DNA of 19,083 nt, from the NCBI GenBank assembly GCA_934086935.1, contig CAKOIQ010000018.1:1-19083 (forward strand). Direction: 5' to 3'. Below, piece by piece: positions 1-6,062 of this stretch. The position numbers and the translations under genes are program-made. The notes below the pieces were generated by a model. That model did no database searches, was not told where the DNA came from, and worked only from the letters and a program-made list of their open reading frames with translations. Source of the stretch: an uncultured Bacilli bacterium. Its GTDB lineage: Bacteria > Bacillota_I > Bacilli_A > RF39 > UBA660. Position 1 is the stretch's first letter; each line of letters starts with the position of its first letter.

Positions 1-18
1 ATAGAAAGGTGTGAGAAC

Positions 19-624
19 GTGAATTATACAAAAATAAAAGAAGAAGCAAGAAATAAAATTAAAGGAAATATTTGGAAGTTAATATTGCCATCTTTAATTG
101 TATTTGCAATACAATTAGTTGTTACTTTAAGTACAACAGATTTTAGTGATTTACAAAATACAAGAGGCGATGGAATTTCTTCACTTGTTGCATTAGCTTT
201 ATATCCGGTTTCTTTTGGTATAGTAGTATTTTTTCTTGATTTTGTTAGAGGTAAGGATGTACAATTAAAAGATGTTTTTAGTCACTATAATAAATTCGGG
301 CCAATATTTTTGATGTACTTTTTAACAGGATTATTTACCACATTGTGGACTTTATTATTCATTATTCCAGGTATTATCGCAGCCTTAAGTTATGCTATGA
401 CGCCATATATAATGGCAGATGGTGAAGATGATGCTATGACTTGTATAAAGAAAAGTAAAGCTATGATGTATGGATATAAATGGGATTATTTATGTTTTAA
501 ATTAAGCTTTTTTGGCTGGTTATTACTTGGCATAGTTACATTTGGATTAGTTTATATTTATGTTGTTCCTTATATGAATACAGCTGATGCTCTTTATTAT
601 GAAGAACTTAAAAAAATTAGTTAA
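19..624 (+). CDS. DUF975 family integral membrane protein
   Basis: A 201-residue, very hydrophobic protein that I recognise as DUF975-like from its opening (a short basic helix, MNYTKIKEEARNKIKGN, then membrane segments). Apparent membrane segments lie near residues 19-39, 53-75, 93-125 and 158-186, with the hallmark FIIPGIIAALSYAMTPYIMAD around the third and a C-terminal stretch ending in DALYYEEL, both typical of the family. The GTG start at 19 follows an AAAGGTG ribosome binding site at 5-11, so the gene is complete. The family is common in Bacillota and its biochemical role is unknown. It is probably a core gene flanking the island. Family assignment is fairly sure; function is not known. 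Confidence 0.85.
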   Translation: MNYTKIKEEARNKIKGNIWKLILPSLIVFAIQLVVTLSTTDFSDLQNTRGDGISSLVALALYPVSFGIVVFFLDFVRGKDVQLKDVFSHYNKFGPIFLMYFLTGLFTTLWTLLFIIPGIIAALSYAMTPYIMADGEDDAMTCIKKSKAMMYGYKWDYLCFKLSFFGWLLLGIVTFGLVYIYVVPYMNTADALYYEELKKIS

Positions 625-630
625 AACAAA

Positions 631-659
631 TTGACAAAGAGATAATAATTTTATATTAT
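631..659 (+). promoter_or_regulatory. Sigma-A-type promoter for the candidate small RNA
   Basis: A perfect -35 TTGACA (631-636), a 17-base spacer and a -10 TATTAT (654-659) predict a transcription start near 666-667. No open reading frame with a ribosome binding site follows before the terminator at 742-764. Confidence 0.7.
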
Positions 660-665
660 TATTAT

Positions 666-764
666 AGGCATGGTATTAATAGCCATGCTGATAATCTCTA
701 ACGACTTAATGTTAGAGTGTTATCAACCAAAACCCCCTGAAGGAGCCGAGAGGCTCCATTTTTT
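666..764 (+). ncRNA. Candidate structured small RNA, about 100 nt
   Basis: Between a good promoter and a strong terminator lies a short transcript that folds throughout but has no convincing ORF. Hairpin 1 pairs GCATGG (668-673) with CCATGC (683-688). Hairpin 2 pairs CTCTAAC (696-702) with GTTAGAG (711-717), extended by GATAA (690-694) with TTATC (720-724) across an asymmetric internal loop. A single-stranded CCCCCTGAA (733-741) precedes the terminator; a C-rich loop of this kind could pair with Shine-Dalgarno sequences, as known for several Bacillota sRNAs. I could not match it to a known riboswitch or to SRP, 6S or tmRNA. It might instead be a degenerate leader cut off from its gene by the island. 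Confidence 0.5.
742..764 (+). terminator. Intrinsic terminator of the candidate small RNA
   Basis: GGAGCC (742-747), GAGA loop, GGCTCC (752-757), then A and six T (759-764). A related structure with the same CCCCCTGAAG prefix lies at 11456-11492, and its 3' half recurs at 4277-4301. Confidence 0.85.
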
Positions 765-810
765 GTGTGGTTTATAAGGGTTTGCGAGCCATTAGTATTG
801 CTAAAATAAT

Positions 811-832
811 TTTAGGTACAATTTAGGTACAA
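811..832 (+). repeat. Tandem TTTAGGTACAA repeat, possible integrase arm sites
   Basis: Two exact, directly adjacent 11-base copies (811-821 and 822-832) in an otherwise gene-free stretch at the left end of the mobile-looking module. Short direct repeats like these are typical of arm-type binding sites for tyrosine recombinases near element ends. That role is inferred from position only. Confidence 0.45.
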
Positions 833-853
833 AAAAATTGAGTTTTAAAATAT

Positions 854-897
854 TTCATTGAAGAAAAGTGACGTAAACGGCAAAAATCTTCAATGAA
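854..897. repeat. Inverted repeat TTCATTGAAGA / TCTTCAATGAA
   Basis: Perfect 11-base arms (854-864 and 887-897) separated by 22 bases, followed by six T (898-903). It could be a weak terminator or a protein-binding site near the element end. The rest of 765-1018 holds no gene that I can support. TATAAT hexamers at 971-976 and 993-998 may serve the next gene but lack good -35 partners. Confidence 0.45.
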
Positions 898-1018
898 TTT
901 TTTACAGTGTAACGGACAATATAGATTTTATCCTTATGATTGTATTGCTATTATTCCTTAAACGGTAGGATATAATTAGTATAAGATCATGGTATAATGT
1001 ATTATGAGGAGAAGTCTT

Positions 1019-1219
1019 ATGGAAAAGAAAGAAGAAATAATTAGTAATAAAATTAAATGTAAAAAATGTGGAGATATCATAGAATCAAAAAGTACTAATG
1101 ATTTAAAAAGATGTTCTTGTGGAGCTGTTGCAGTTGACGGAGGCACTGAATATTTGAAAAGAATTGGTAATGAAAATGATTATATAGAATTGTTTATTAA
1201 TAAAGATAATAATAAATAG
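1019..1219 (+). CDS. DUF7695-like small zinc-ribbon protein
   Basis: A 66-residue protein with two paired cysteine sites, CKKC and, about 17 residues on, CSC, consistent with one bound zinc. The stretch CSCGAVAVDGGTEYLKRIG is what I recognise from the small DUF7695 family, often found in accessory DNA. The start chosen is ATG 1019, because AGGAG (1007-1011) lies seven bases upstream; the in-frame ATG at 1004 overlaps that site and is unlikely. It lies in the same direction as, and just ahead of, the XRE/ImmA-Fic genes, but the strong promoter at 1265-1293 suggests that those are transcribed separately. Its function is unknown; a nucleic-acid-binding role would fit the fold but is not shown. 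Confidence 0.7.
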   Translation: MEKKEEIISNKIKCKKCGDIIESKSTNDLKRCSCGAVAVDGGTEYLKRIGNENDYIELFINKDNNK

Positions 1220-1254
1220 TTATTTACATAAACAATAGAAAATAATAAATATAA

Positions 1255-1287
1255 TTCAAAAATGTTGACTTTTTCAACATTTTTGAA
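1255..1287. promoter_or_regulatory. Perfect 14-base-arm palindrome, probable XRE operator
   Basis: Arms TTCAAAAATGTTGA (1255-1268) and TCAACATTTTTGAA (1274-1287) are exactly complementary around a five-base centre. The palindrome contains the -35 element and ends one base before the -10, so a bound dimer would block RNA polymerase. The natural ligand is the HTH protein encoded immediately downstream (autoregulation). A secondary role as a terminator for the upstream gene is possible because one arm is T-rich. Confidence 0.75.
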
Positions 1288-1293
1288 TATAAT
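1265..1293 (+). promoter_or_regulatory. Promoter of the XRE / ImmA-Fic / repeat-protein operon
   Basis: TTGACT (1265-1270), a 17-base spacer and TATAAT (1288-1293). The predicted start is near 1300, giving a leader of about 25 bases that carries the ribosome binding site of the XRE gene. Confidence 0.8.
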
Positions 1294-1324
1294 AATAATG
1301 TATTTATACGTTGGAGTGGTGTAT

Positions 1325-1666
1325 ATGAAGGAGTTAAATTACAAAAAAATAGGAGAAAGATTAAGAAAGCTTAGAAAATATATGGGATTAACCCAAGAAC
1401 AGGTTGCTGAAATTTTAAGTGTAGGTAGAGATGCAATATTAAGAATTGAAAAAGGGGATCGCAAAATTGATTTACAAGAATTAATAAGTTTTTCAAAATT
1501 ATATAATATAAGCATGGATGAATTAACAACAGAAGAACATACCATAAATAGTAGTGACGTTGCTTTTGCGAGGGGTTTTAATGAATTAAGCGAAAAGGAT
1601 AAAAAAGAGATTATTAGTTTAATCGAATATAAAAACATTTTAAAGTCGCAAAATAAGGATGACTAA
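1325..1666 (+). CDS. XRE-family helix-turn-helix transcriptional repressor
   Basis: A 113-residue regulator. Residues about 8-62 form a Cro/C1-type helix-turn-helix (IGERLRKLRKYMGLTQEQVA, then EILSVGRDAILRIEKGDR and LYNISMDEL), followed by a short acidic and basic tail that may dimerise. The start is ATG 1325, with GGAGTGGTG at 1312-1320; the upstream in-frame ATG at 1262 lies inside the promoter palindrome and is rejected. The stop overlaps the ATG at 1659 and lies next to the preferred ATG at 1668, so it is co-translated with the metallopeptidase-Fic gene. The pairing of an XRE repressor with an ImmA/IrrE-type protein matches the ImmR-ImmA arrangement of mobile elements, in which the peptidase cleaves the repressor. 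Its likely site is the palindrome at 1255-1287. Confidence 0.88.
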   Translation: MKELNYKKIGERLRKLRKYMGLTQEQVAEILSVGRDAILRIEKGDRKIDLQELISFSKLYNISMDELTTEEHTINSSDVAFARGFNELSEKDKKEIISLIEYKNILKSQNKDD

Positions 1667-1667
1667 T

Positions 1668-3065
1668 ATGACGCCAGAAGAATTAGCAAAAAGTGAATTA
1701 GAAAAATTAAAAAAAAGTGGCGAATTAACTTTTCCAATAGATCCATTTAAAATCCTCCACGGGGCTGGTATATATGTTGTATTAAAAGATTTTGAAAATT
1801 TAGACGGTATCATTATTAATGATGAAGATAATTGTACAATTGTAGGTATTAACTCAAATAACGGTTGGCAAAGACAAAGATTTACTGCAGCACATGAGTA
1901 TTGTCACTTTATAAAAGACTTAAATAAAGAAATTGGAACAACTGACTATATTGAGTGCTTAAAAAAGTCGAATAAGAAAATTGAAAAATTTGCAAACAAT
2001 TTTGCCGGGTATTTGCTTATGCCTACTGATGAGTTAAGACTTGTATGTGAGCAATATAAAAATAAAGATGGATATATTGATTTTGAAAGTATTACAATTA
2101 TAGCGGAATATTTTGGAGTTAGCTTCTATTCATGTTTGAATAGAATTGCTTATGGTCTAAATCTAATAGATGGTGATATATCTTCTGAATCATTAAGACA
2201 GAGAATGAGTGAGTATGGTGTATCAGCAAAAAGACAAGAACTAATAGAAAATAAGATTGATAGCACATTATTATCTAATGTTGTAAGTTCAATGAGTTTT
2301 GTTATGGCTGATACTAATAAATACACGGGCCAAAAGTTTTTACAAAACTATATTTATAATGATAATAAACTTGAGGGTGTAGTAATTGATAGAAAGCAGC
2401 TTAATTACATACTTGCTGATTTAAACTTTAATGGTACTGACAGTCAATTCTTTGAAAATGATAGTGAAGAAATAGTAATGACACTGGGTAATCTAGAATT
2501 GCAACAATATGTGGTTAATACAAATGATGATATCTCATTAAAAAATTGTGGACAATTACATTCATTATTATTTAAATACGTACCATATCCTGATGATAAT
2601 GGTAAATATAGAGATGGAACTGCATTATTAAAAAGGGGTACTATTCAACCAGTACCATATTATGAAATAAACGATAGAATTAATGATCTCGATGAAGAAT
2701 TACAGTTTTTTATGAAAAATATAGATCAATATGAAATAGGAGAGTACATTGAACAAGTAGCATATTTTACATATAAGTTTATTGTTATTCATCCATTTAG
2801 AGATGGCAACGGACGTATATCAAGAGCTATAATGAACTGGCTCTTAAGCAAGAAGAAAATACCACCAATTTATATTGATCAAAAATGTAGAAAAGAATAT
2901 TATGATGCATTGTCAAAAATAGATTTGGAAGAAGATCCAGTTCCATTTATTATGTTTATTGAAAAAAGAATAATTCATACAATGATTGAATTGCATAGAT
3001 ATTTATTTGTTGATGAAATAGACGAAGAAGAAATAAATGAGGAGGCTGAAGTTAATGGAAATTAA
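1668..3065 (+). CDS. ImmA/IrrE-type metallopeptidase fused to a Fic domain
   Basis: A 465-residue two-domain protein. The N-terminal third carries the ImmA/IrrE zinc motif HEYCH (residues 76-80, in FTAAHEYCHF), with a downstream conserved Glu at 106 in EKFANNFAGYLLMP, the usual third-ligand region. The C-terminal part carries a complete Fic motif HPFRDGNGRISR (375-386), which normally transfers AMP or another phosphate-linked group to Tyr, Thr or Ser hydroxyls. A stretch DNKLEG (232-237) lies where Fic proteins have the inhibitory (S/T)xxxE(G/N) helix; the Glu is kept but the Ser/Thr is Asp. AAGGA (1655-1659) favours ATG 1668 over ATG 1659. The 3' end overlaps the next start by 11 bases. I infer that the protease domain senses a signal and cleaves the XRE repressor, while the Fic domain is the effector. 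Both domains are secure; the biology is inference. Confidence 0.88.
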   Translation: MTPEELAKSELEKLKKSGELTFPIDPFKILHGAGIYVVLKDFENLDGIIINDEDNCTIVGINSNNGWQRQRFTAAHEYCHFIKDLNKEIGTTDYIECLKKSNKKIEKFANNFAGYLLMPTDELRLVCEQYKNKDGYIDFESITIIAEYFGVSFYSCLNRIAYGLNLIDGDISSESLRQRMSEYGVSAKRQELIENKIDSTLLSNVVSSMSFVMADTNKYTGQKFLQNYIYNDNKLEGVVIDRKQLNYILADLNFNGTDSQFFENDSEEIVMTLGNLELQQYVVNTNDDISLKNCGQLHSLLFKYVPYPDDNGKYRDGTALLKRGTIQPVPYYEINDRINDLDEELQFFMKNIDQYEIGEYIEQVAYFTYKFIVIHPFRDGNGRISRAIMNWLLSKKKIPPIYIDQKCRKEYYDALSKIDLEEDPVPFIMFIEKRIIHTMIELHRYLFVDEIDEEEINEEAEVNGN

Positions 3066-3474
3066 TAAGTGGCCTAGAAATAATTATAAAGGTCCAGGAG
3101 GCGGATTATATAAAGGCCCAGGAGGCGGATTATATACAGGTCCAGGTGGTGGTGCCTACGCTGGTCCAGGAGGCGGAATGTATAAAGGCCCAGGAGGCGG
3201 ATTATATAAAGGCCCGGGCGGAGGACTATACACAGGTCCAGGAGGCGGATTATATAAAGGCCCAGGAGGCGGATTATATACAGGTCCGGGCGGAGGATTA
3301 TACACAGGTCCAGGAGGCGGATTATATACAGGTCCAAGTGGTGGGGCATATAATGGCCCAGGGGAACCATATATGAGTAATACTCCACCATGGCCAGTAT
3401 TTGTTAAAGAATTAGAAAAAAGAGGCTATAAAAAAGAAGCAGATTTAATTAGAAAATATCATAAATGTGATTAA
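3055..3474 (+). CDS. GPGGGxYx octapeptide-repeat protein with conserved-looking C-terminus
   Basis: A 139-residue protein of three parts: a short head (MEINKWPRNNYK), eleven consecutive eight-residue units of the form G-P-G-G-G-(L/A/M)-Y-(K/T/A/N), and a non-repetitive tail containing PPWPVFVKELEKRGYKKEAD and ending in a basic helix. Each unit presents one Tyr and often a Thr or Lys in the same register, so the chain is probably an extended or polyproline-like array. The start is ATG 3055, with AGGAGG at 3040-3045; it overlaps the Fic gene's end, implying coupled translation and a shared task. I recall similar repeat-plus-PPWP proteins in other bacteria but know no established function. Possible roles are Fic substrate, antitoxin or scaffold. 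The nearby collagen-like or cell-wall reading is less likely because there is no signal peptide. Confidence 0.75.
   Translation: MEINKWPRNNYKGPGGGLYKGPGGGLYTGPGGGAYAGPGGGMYKGPGGGLYKGPGGGLYTGPGGGLYKGPGGGLYTGPGGGLYTGPGGGLYTGPSGGAYNGPGEPYMSNTPPWPVFVKELEKRGYKKEADLIRKYHKCD
3091..3354 (+). repeat. Eleven tandem 24-bp repeats inside the GPGGG gene
   Basis: Eleven head-to-tail 24-base units, such as GGTCCAGGAGGCGGATTATA plus four more bases, with synonymous and Lys/Thr variation between copies; a partial twelfth follows at 3355. They are much richer in G and C than the surrounding DNA. Because the period is a multiple of three, copy-number change by slippage or recombination would keep the frame. 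Confidence 0.92.
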
Positions 3475-3501
3475 AAAAACAGCTTAGTCATCTTCTAAGC
3501 T
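3473..3501 (-). terminator. Intrinsic terminator of the integrase gene
   Basis: On the reverse strand AGCTTAG pairs with CTAAGCT (3495-3501 with 3481-3487, seven-base loop), followed by seven T (3479-3473). The stem covers the last codons and stop of the integrase gene, and the T-run covers the stop of the convergent repeat-protein gene. Confidence 0.75.
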
Positions 3502-4125
3502 ATCTATAACAGAAACAACAGAGTCGAGGGCTGTACTAAACATATGTGAATATGTGTTTAGTGTTTCCTCGATTTTTGTATGTCCTAAATATTTTGCTAC
3601 TAATGTAACATTAGCGCTATTGTTAATAAGTAATGATGCACATGAATGTCTAAAATCATGGATCTTAATAACTTTTAAACCAGCAAGAGTAGCTAATTTA
3701 GTTCTTCTAAGATATATATTAGAATCAGCTATAGGTTTATCATCAGAAACGACAAAGAAATCGTCGTTAAATCCATAATAGTCTTTTTTATCCTGCTCAT
3801 AAAGCATTTTAAGGTCATTTAGCAAGACTTTAGTAATTGAAACTATTCTTCTACTATTTCTTGTCTTAGTATCCGAAAATTCAAATTTAACACGGTTATT
3901 TCTTTGCGTTATTTGTTTATTAACTGATAAAACTTTTTTATCAAAATAAATATCTTTCCAAGTAAGATATTTTAATTCTCCTTTACGTAATCCACAATAA
4001 TATAAAATTTTAAATACACATTTCCATCTTAAGTCTTCTTCATAATAAATAAATTTTTTAAATTCATCATAAGTATAATAAGCCATTTCTTTTCTGCGCT
4101 CATTAGGATCTTGAAACTTTGTCAT
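3484..4125 (-). pseudogene. Tyrosine recombinase (integrase), N-terminally truncated
   Basis: A 213-residue protein that is the catalytic half of a phage/ICE-type integrase. All catalytic residues are visible: Arg47 (CGLRKGEL), Lys87 (DTKTRNSRR), His156 and Arg159 (HDFRHS), His182 (LGHTKIEET) and the nucleophile Tyr192 (NTYSHMF). Usual family members have 350-400 residues with an N-terminal arm-binding domain and a core-binding SAM-like domain; both are missing. The codon just before the first ATG is an in-frame stop (TAA), and no ribosome binding site precedes it, so this is probably a broken gene, although a short catalytic-domain-only recombinase cannot be excluded. It converges on the Fic/repeat operon and lies just inside the att-like copy at 4277-4301, the usual place for an element's integrase. 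Confidence 0.7.
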
Positions 4126-4276
4126 TTAATTATATACTGCTTGAAAGTTTAAGTTATGCCATTTAACACCAAAGTTCTATATAAATTTAAATATCATTTT
4201 TAAATTATAGATATATAAGCTTATTTATCTCTCATTTACATTGTTTAATCAGAAGAAAACTGCGTTCTTAAAAAAA

Positions 4277-4301
4277 CGAAAGACTCCATTTTTTTGTGGT
4301 T
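4277..4301 (+). repeat. att-like half-terminator resembling the sequence at 748-773
   Basis: CGAAAGACTCCATTTTTTTG followed by TGGTT resembles the 3' half of the terminator at 742-764 plus its flank: both contain CTCCATTTTTT followed within two bases by GTGGTT. The 5' stem arm is absent here. It lies about 150 bases beyond the integrase gene, where an attachment site would be expected. The remainder of 4126-4374 holds no gene I can support. Confidence 0.45.
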
Positions 4302-4374
4302 GTAAAAATTTTAGAAATTGTTGGATAAATGTAGAATTTTCTGGTAATTTAACTGATTTTTTTTATTGTCATGT

Positions 4375-4380
4375 TATAAT
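4375..4380 (+). promoter_or_regulatory. Probable -10 element of the DpnII-type operon
   Basis: TATAAT lies 31 bases before the methyltransferase ATG, with GGAGG between. The -35 region (about 4352-4357, ACTGAT) is weak, so the promoter may be regulated or low-level. Confidence 0.5.
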
Positions 4381-4406
4381 ATGGTTATGTCATGGAGGTT
4401 ATAAAT

Positions 4407-5261
4407 ATGATAAAAGGAAAACCATTTGTAAAATGGGCTGGCGGTAAGAGACAAATTATAAATGAATTGAAAAAATATGTTCCGGAAGATTTTAAGACTT
4501 ATTATGAACCATTTGTAGGTGGTGGGGCTTTGTTGTTCGAATTATCTCCTAAAACTGCAGTTATTAATGATTATAATAAAGAACTAATGAATGTTTATGA
4601 ATGTATTAAAGATTCGAAAAAATTTGAACTTATGTGTAGAGAATTAAATCATCACGAAACGATGCATTCTGAAGAATACTACTATGGTATTAGAAATATT
4701 GATAGAGACAAGAAGAAATATAATAAAATGATTGATTATAAAAAAGCAGCGAGAACCATCTATCTTAATAAAGCTTGCTTTAATGGCTTATATAGAGTAA
4801 ATAGTAAAAATGAATTTAATGTTCCGTTTGGCAAGAAAACTAAAGTAAATACCTATGAAGGTCAAAATCTTGGAATTATATGTGGATTTTTAAATTATAA
4901 TGACATTAAGTTATTGTCAGTTGATTTTGAAGAAGCTGTAAAAGATGCCAAAAAAGGAGATTTTGTTTATTTTGATCCACCTTACGATTCTGATACATCT
5001 ACATTTAATAGTTATACTAAAGATGGTTTTGGAAAAGAAGAACAAAAAAGATTAGCAGAAGTATTTAAAGATTTAGATAAAAGAGGTTGTTATGTAATGT
5101 TATCCAATTACAATACAAAACTTATTAAGGAATTATATAAGGACTTTAATTTCAACTATGTAGAAGCCCAAAGAAACATTGGCGCTAGCTCAAAAAACAG
5201 AGGCAAAGTTGAAGAAGTTATAATAACCAATTATAAGAATACAGAAGGTTTTAATAATTAA
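4407..5261 (+). CDS. dpnM: DpnII-type GATC adenine-N6 DNA methyltransferase (M.DpnIIA / Dam-like)
   Basis: A 284-residue alpha-class (D12/Dam family) adenine methyltransferase. FVKWAGGKR (7-15) and EPFVGGG (34-40) form the S-adenosylmethionine site, and DPPY (190-193) is the catalytic motif IV; the C-terminal RNIGASSKNRGKVEEV stretch is typical of the Dam/DpnM branch. It methylates adenine in duplex DNA, and the identity of the third gene in the operon indicates GATC as the target. The start is ATG 4407, with GGAGG (4394-4398) eight bases upstream; the in-frame ATG at 4392 overlaps that site. It is the first gene of a methylase-methylase-endonuclease operon, an order that lets protection precede cutting. 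Confidence 0.92.
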   Translation: MIKGKPFVKWAGGKRQIINELKKYVPEDFKTYYEPFVGGGALLFELSPKTAVINDYNKELMNVYECIKDSKKFELMCRELNHHETMHSEEYYYGIRNIDRDKKKYNKMIDYKKAARTIYLNKACFNGLYRVNSKNEFNVPFGKKTKVNTYEGQNLGIICGFLNYNDIKLLSVDFEEAVKDAKKGDFVYFDPPYDSDTSTFNSYTKDGFGKEEQKRLAEVFKDLDKRGCYVMLSNYNTKLIKELYKDFNFNYVEAQRNIGASSKNRGKVEEVIITNYKNTEGFNN

Positions 5262-5288
5262 TTATATAAGATGGGAGGTTTAAAATTA

Positions 5289-6062
5289 ATGAATAAAAAG
5301 AAATACTATTATAATAAAAAAGATTTTAAATTAATTTTAGGCGACTCATTTGAAGAATTAAAAAAGATAAAGAAAAATACTGCAGATATGATATTTGCAG
5401 ATCCACCATATTTTTTATCAGGTGATGGTATATCATGTAGTGGTGGAAAAATGGTTTCAGTGAATAAAGGTGAATGGGATAAAAAAATTGGTATTGAAGA
5501 AAAGCATCAGTTTAATCGAGAATGGATAAGATTGTGTTATGATGTTTTAAAAGATGAAGGTACTATATGGATAAGTGGAACTCTTCATAACATATATTCA
5601 ATCGGTATGGCTCTTGAACAAGAGGGATTTAAAATTATTAATAACATAACATGGAGAAAATTAAATCCTCCACCTAATATTAGTTGTAGATATTTCGTTC
5701 ATTCTACTGAAACAATATTATGGGCTAAAAAAGATATAAAGAAAGCAAAGCATAAATTTAATTATCAATTAATGAGAGAATTAAATGGAGGTAAACAGGC
5801 TAAAGATGTATGGGAATCATCTCTTACCAAGCCAAGTGAAAAGAAGTGTGGTAAACACCCAACACAAAAACCAATGGCCATATTAGAAAAACTAATTTTA
5901 GCTTCAACAGATGAAGGAGATTTAATTCTAGATCCATTCAATGGTAGTGGAACAACTGGAATTGTAGCTAATAAATTAAAAAGAAAATATATAGGTATAG
6001 ATTTAGAAAAAGAATATTTAGATATAACGATAAAAAGAAAGGAAAATAAAGAAAATGAATAG
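5289..6062 (+). CDS. dpnA: Second DpnII-type adenine methyltransferase (M.DpnIIB, DpnA-like)
   Basis: A 257-residue beta-class N6-adenine methyltransferase: the catalytic DPPY (38-41, in IFADPPYFLSGDG) comes before the cofactor motif DPFNGSGTTG (215-224), with HPTQKP (190-195) between. In the pneumococcal DpnII system the corresponding enzyme also methylates GATC on single-stranded DNA, protecting incoming transformed DNA; the same role is inferred here. The start is ATG 5289 behind GGGAGG (5273-5278); the ATG at 5271 is part of that site. The 3' end overlaps the endonuclease start by eight bases, so the two are translationally linked. Confidence 0.92.
   Translation: MNKKKYYYNKKDFKLILGDSFEELKKIKKNTADMIFADPPYFLSGDGISCSGGKMVSVNKGEWDKKIGIEEKHQFNREWIRLCYDVLKDEGTIWISGTLHNIYSIGMALEQEGFKIINNITWRKLNPPPNISCRYFVHSTETILWAKKDIKKAKHKFNYQLMRELNGGKQAKDVWESSLTKPSEKKCGKHPTQKPMAILEKLILASTDEGDLILDPFNGSGTTGIVANKLKRKYIGIDLEKEYLDITIKRKENKENE

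Noticed and set aside
666..830. tmRNA, tRNA or a known riboswitch at the left boundary
   Set aside because: I found no CCA-type acceptor end, no tRNA cloverleaf, no tag-peptide frame, and no match to the fluoride, preQ1, purine or SAM consensus features I can recall.
1339..1638. Reverse-strand frame over the XRE gene
   Set aside because: It is fully antisense to a convincing HTH gene and has no binding site.
3091..3354. Regular 24-bp repeats as a CRISPR array
   Set aside because: The units are directly tandem with no spacers and stay in frame as an octapeptide repeat within a gene that has a ribosome binding site.
3074..3391. Reading frames on the reverse strand and in the second forward frame over the repeat gene
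   Set aside because: They are by-products of the 24-bp periodicity, which keeps all frames open; they lack binding sites and sensible composition.
4241..4447. 68-codon forward frame before the first methyltransferase
   Set aside because: It runs through the half-terminator, the promoter and into the methyltransferase in another frame, with no ribosome binding site.
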